From positions 19,214 through 83,213 of the forward strand of contig JAIPJT010000006.1 of assembly GCA_021733985.1 (NCBI GenBank): a DNA stretch of 64,000 nt, given 5' to 3'. The notes beneath the pieces are model-generated. The model saw nothing but the letters and a program-made list of their open reading frames with translations, did not search any database and had not been told where the DNA came from. The stretch's first letter is position 1. Each line of letters opens with the position of its first letter. Position numbers and translations under genes: made by a program. Origin of the DNA: Victivallales bacterium (GTDB lineage Bacteria > Verrucomicrobiota > Lentisphaeria > Victivallales > GWF2-38-69). Positions 61,371 to 64,000 of the stretch are shown here, one piece after another.

Positions 61371-62297
61371 ATGAAATTAAACTTCATCTTAAATAAACAC
61401 TGCATTATCCCGCAATTAAAACCAGAGAGAAATAAACAAATACTGATAGAAAAACTTGTTAACGCACTTTACGCCGGCAGCACTATAAAAGATGAAAAAG
61501 TTAATAAATACGATATCATTGAAGCTCTTATAAACAGGGAAAATGAACAGACTACAGCCCTTGGAGAAGGACTTGCGTTCCCACATGCCAGAATTGAGGG
61601 CTTAAAAAAGTCTTATACTCTTTTTGCAACATCCAAAAAAGGCATAGACTTTGAAAGTTTAGACGGTGAACTAACAAACTTTTTTATTTTGAATCTGGTT
61701 TCAGATAAACAACCGAATATTCTCTTAAAAACAAGAGCTGCGGTTTCAAGGTTTCTTTCTTTAAAAGATATAAGAGAACAAATATTGGAATGTGAAAATA
61801 TTTCAGAAATTTGGAACATTATAGAACAAAGCAACATTGAAATGAGCTATGATATTACAGCACGCGATATAATGTCCCCGCAAAATGTATGGATTTCGGA
61901 AGAAACCCTTCTTAAAGATGCCGCGCGTATGCTGCACAAACACCATGTTGATTCCCTCCCCGTCCTGGATAAGAATGAAAATCTTCTCGGTGTTTTATCT
62001 TGTCTTGAGCTTTTCAGCTACAGTATGCCGGATTTCTTTTTCAACCTTCGTAAAATATCTTTTATTAAGCATATGGATCCTTTTGAAAAATATTTCAAAG
62101 TCGACGAAAAACTCGATATTTCAGGAATAATGAAAACAGATAACCTACCGGTTGTAGAACCTTCAGCGACTTTAATGGAAATTATTTTTGAAATGACCGT
62201 CAACCGAAGAGAATTAATTTATGTGGTTGAAGATCAGAAACTTTTAGGAGTGCTGGACCGGTACTCCATAATAGATAAAATACTTGTAGTAATGTAG
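61371..62297 (+). CDS. PTS EIIA-like domain + CBS pair regulator
   Basis: Two-part protein of 308 residues. Residues ~1-155 form a type-2 EIIA (fructose/mannitol/nitrogen-type) domain with the phosphoryl-accepting-type histidine in GEGLAFPHARIEG. Residues ~165-305 form a CBS pair beginning TARDIMSPQNVWISEE and ending VVEDQKLLGVLDRYS. It has a GGAG ribosome site and lies 10 bases before the ion transporter gene. It probably regulates or senses for the transporter; no EIIB or EIIC genes are near. Such pairs occur in several anaerobes. Confidence 0.85.
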   Translation: MKLNFILNKHCIIPQLKPERNKQILIEKLVNALYAGSTIKDEKVNKYDIIEALINRENEQTTALGEGLAFPHARIEGLKKSYTLFATSKKGIDFESLDGELTNFFILNLVSDKQPNILLKTRAAVSRFLSLKDIREQILECENISEIWNIIEQSNIEMSYDITARDIMSPQNVWISEETLLKDAARMLHKHHVDSLPVLDKNENLLGVLSCLELFSYSMPDFFFNLRKISFIKHMDPFEKYFKVDEKLDISGIMKTDNLPVVEPSATLMEIIFEMTVNRRELIYVVEDQKLLGVLDRYSIIDKILVVM

Positions 62298-62307
62298 AAA
62301 AATTTTT

Positions 62308-63582
62308 ATGACAGCTTCAATCTTAATATTTATAATTGTTTATATACTGATCGCTTCTGAAAAAATAGAGAAGTCACTTGCTGCATTACTGGGGGCCTCA
62401 GCTGTTATAGCATTCGGGCTTATAAGCTTTGAGGATGCGGTGAAATGCATAGACCTGAATGTGCTTTTCCTCCTGATTGGTATGATGACCTGCGTAAATG
62501 CTCTTGCTGAAACCGGTTTTTTCGAATGGATTGCTATTTATATTTCCAAAAAAGCCAAAGGGAATGCTCTGATGATTTTTTCTCTTATGCTGGTTGTAAC
62601 TATGGTTTTTTCTGCTTTCCTCGATAATGTTACTACAATAATTCTACTTGCTCCTGTGACTATTTTAATTACACAGGTTCTTGAAATCCCTACTATGCCT
62701 TTCTTAATTATGGAAGCCCTGGCATCAAATATCGGCGGTACCGGTACCTTAATCGGGGATCCTCCCAATATTATTATAGGTTCCAAGCTCGGCTTAACAT
62801 TTAACAATTTCCTCATACATTCAATGCCCGGTGTACTAATAATGTCAATAGTATTCATTACAACTGCATGTCTGATTTTAAGAAAAAAACTCCATATCAC
62901 AGATGATGTTAAACAGAGAGTAATCAATTCATACCCTAAGCTTGCAATCAGAAGTAAAAGGAAACTTATAATAACCCTTTCTGTCTTATTTTTGGTTTTT
63001 GCCGGCTTTTTTGTTCATGGTTTTCTGCATATTCCTGCAGGTATAATAAGTATTACCGGAATGTGTCTTATCCTTATTTTATGTAAGGAAAAAACAGAGG
63101 ATATGCTGAAAAATGTTGAGTGGGAAGCAATTTTATTTTTCATAGGTCTCTTTATGATGATAGGTGCACTGGAACACAACGGAGTTATAAACATTATGGC
63201 TGAATATATGCTGGATCTATGCGGTAAAAATTTGTTCGGAGCATGTATTATCATACTTATTGGAAGCGCAGTTCTTTCATCCCTACTTGATAACATACCT
63301 TTTGTTATAGCAATGACACCACTTGTTCAGAAACTAATGATACAATACGGCAGTTCCGGCACGGGGTCCCATCCATTAATATGGGCACTGGTTTTCGGAG
63401 CATGTCTCGGCGGTAACGGAACGCTAATCGGGTCCTCCGCAAATATTATCGTCACAAAGATCAGCGTAAGAAATGGATATCCTATTACCTTCGGTAAATT
63501 TTTCCTGTATGGATTTCCTTTCATGATACAGTCTTTAATTATTGCAATAATTTATATGTGGATTAGATATTTTCTTTTTTAA
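62308..63582 (+). CDS. ArsB/NhaD-type ion transporter (SLC13/IT superfamily)
   Basis: Membrane carrier of 424 residues with about ten or more helices. Signatures: SAFLDNVTTIILLAPVTI, LIGDPPNIIIGS, SSLLDNIPFVIAM and GACLGGNGTLIGSSANII. These are repeated TxxDNxxxI and G[DS][PS][AP]N motifs of the ion-transporter superfamily. Both halves keep the NT(V)T-like cluster. It could be an NhaD-type Na+/H+ antiporter or an ArsB-like arsenite carrier; the partner with EIIA-CBS domains and the saline theme favour sodium, but no proof. No arsenic genes are adjacent. Confidence 0.88.
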   Translation: MTASILIFIIVYILIASEKIEKSLAALLGASAVIAFGLISFEDAVKCIDLNVLFLLIGMMTCVNALAETGFFEWIAIYISKKAKGNALMIFSLMLVVTMVFSAFLDNVTTIILLAPVTILITQVLEIPTMPFLIMEALASNIGGTGTLIGDPPNIIIGSKLGLTFNNFLIHSMPGVLIMSIVFITTACLILRKKLHITDDVKQRVINSYPKLAIRSKRKLIITLSVLFLVFAGFFVHGFLHIPAGIISITGMCLILILCKEKTEDMLKNVEWEAILFFIGLFMMIGALEHNGVINIMAEYMLDLCGKNLFGACIIILIGSAVLSSLLDNIPFVIAMTPLVQKLMIQYGSSGTGSHPLIWALVFGACLGGNGTLIGSSANIIVTKISVRNGYPITFGKFFLYGFPFMIQSLIIAIIYMWIRYFLF

Positions 63583-63613
63583 GCGGCAATATGTATTTAA
63601 TTTTACAAGTATA

Positions 63614-63722
63614 TATACACAAGTGTATGCGGTTTTAGAGATTTTTTAACGATGCCCAGCCGAGAATCGGACATCATTTCTCGCCACGGTTATTCAACGT
63701 TGATAAATAAAAATAAATCGTC
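63614..63722 (+). repeat. Degenerate copy of repeat R1
   Basis: TATACACAAGTGTATGCGG plus TTTTA at 63614-63637 matches the R1 start. TCGGACATCATTTCTCGCCA at 63667-63686 and GATAAATAAAAATAAATCG further on resemble the middle and end of other copies. The middle half has decayed. Confidence 0.5.
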
Positions 63723-63911
63723 TGGGGTATAGAAAGTGTATAAATTAAAGTTAATCAATTGTTTCAATTACTAAACAGGCATGCCCATTTTTTAGGAGCA
63801 TTCACTATAGTAGCCAAATATAAAGCTTAAATAGTGCCTGAACGAAAACTCCTTATATTTCGTAATATCAAAGAGATATATGGCTTTTATCTAACGAAGA
63901 TTGTAATTAAT

Positions 63912-63981
63912 TGTTGGAGTACACGATTTATCGTGCAGGTCTGCAATTAAGCACGAACAAGCTGAAGCTTGAACTCCAACA
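63912..63981 (+). repeat. Cloverleaf-like palindromic element (REP/RAYT-like)
   Basis: A 9-bp outer stem, TGTTGGAGT at 63912-63920 with ACTCCAACA at 63973-63981, encloses two inner hairpins: CACGA-TTTA-TCGTG (63922-63935) and CAAGCT-GA-AGCTTG (63958-63971). The three stems form a three-way junction of 70 bases, as in repeats mobilised by REP-associated transposases. Confidence 0.55.
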
Positions 63982-64000
63982 TTTTGATTTTTAATCGCAC

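Larger units (their letters stand above)
63583..64000. other. Noncoding end of window with repeats
   Basis: No gene seen in the last 418 bases. They hold a degenerate copy of repeat R1 (63614-63722) and a cloverleaf-like palindrome (63912-63981). Some AT-rich sequence remains unexplained. Confidence 0.55.

Noticed and set aside
62308..63582. Arsenite resistance by ArsB
   Set aside because: No arsR, arsC or arsA is adjacent and the EIIA-CBS partner is not part of ars operons. NhaD-type transport is equally or more likely, so I did not name it arsB.
63912..63981. tRNA-like gene at the window end
   Set aside because: Although it folds like a cloverleaf, it has no anticodon stem of correct size, no GTTCRA T-loop and wrong spacing; it is better read as a palindromic repeat.
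1..64000. CRISPR arrays, rRNA genes, tRNA genes and riboswitches
   Set aside because: I looked for evenly spaced direct repeats, conserved rRNA segments, GTTCRA T-loops and known riboswitch cores in the gaps and found none. By eye only; tRNAscan-SE and Infernal would settle it.

Overview
The window is AT-rich bacterial DNA. It probably comes from an anaerobic, diderm (Gram-negative-type) bacterium living in saline or brackish conditions. Anaerobic metabolism is suggested by an Hdr/Flox-type flavin-FeS electron-transfer cluster beside a corrinoid methyl-transfer pair, by a glpA-type three-gene oxidoreductase cassette, and by tungstate/molybdate uptake with a molybdenum-cofactor operon. A second membrane is suggested by a TolC-type outer-membrane factor. 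Osmotic stress is suggested by a BCCT (betaine/choline/carnitine) transporter, two Trk/Ktr potassium systems, an aspartate kinase resembling the ectoine-associated type, an NhaD/ArsB-type ion transporter and a LEA-like repeat protein. I cannot assign a phylum from the sequence alone. The EF-G paralogue and the GH130 set would fit a spirochaete, a PVC bacterium or a candidate phylum equally well.

Layout. 1-7118: one + strand operon, hdrA (cut by the window edge), an MvhD/FloxD-like gene, two FeS subunits, an NAD/FAD reductase, a corrinoid protein and a methyl-THF:corrinoid methyltransferase, closed by a strong terminator; the BCCT carrier follows. 8.9-11.8 kb (-): SpoU/TrmH methylase, TPR membrane protein, DAACS symporter. 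12-14 kb: DinG-like helicase. 14.1-20.9 kb (-): a SIS (MurQ/GKRP-like)-methyltransferase fusion, three GH130 genes and a GT4 gene, which look like an oligosaccharide (probably mannoside) metabolism locus. 21.1-24.1 kb: tungstate/molybdate ABC importer. 24.2-25.9 kb (-): acyltransferase and nadE. 25.9-28.8 kb: a decayed zone with an IS630 remnant, a TolC-type gene, a ribokinase relic and a possible ATPase relic. 28.8-42.7 kb: housekeeping genes (gpmI, GGR-like flavoprotein, trpB, HIT, PIN-PhoH, EF-G paralogue, purM) and the Moco genes moeA-moaA-moaC-MOSC/mogA. 42.7-49.2 kb (-): two potassium uptake systems with a small membrane sensor-like protein. 49.3-52.5 kb (-): glpA-type oxidoreductase, FAD oxidoreductase and DUF1667 cassette. 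52.5-57.3 kb: LEA/H1-like repeat protein, AP-superfamily metalloenzyme, YihY/BrkB membrane protein, aspartate kinase. 57.3-58.0 kb: noncoding, with a hairpin element and a transposon-like relic. 58-63.6 kb: secreted hypothetical protein, HAAAP permease, trpC, PTS-IIA/CBS protein with NhaD/ArsB permease. 63.6-64 kb: noncoding, with repeats and a cloverleaf-like element.

Several short dispersed repeat families (called R1, R2 and R3 here) occur only between genes or in decayed zones, mark past transposition and in one case lie directly before a gene start. I saw no rRNA, tRNA, CRISPR array or recognisable riboswitch. The least conventional items are the SIS-methyltransferase fusion, the GH130 triplet with one paralogue altered at conserved sites, a shortened MoaA, the 22-residue repeat protein, and the Hdr/Flox-corrinoid operon that appears to lack its substrate methyltransferase inside the window.
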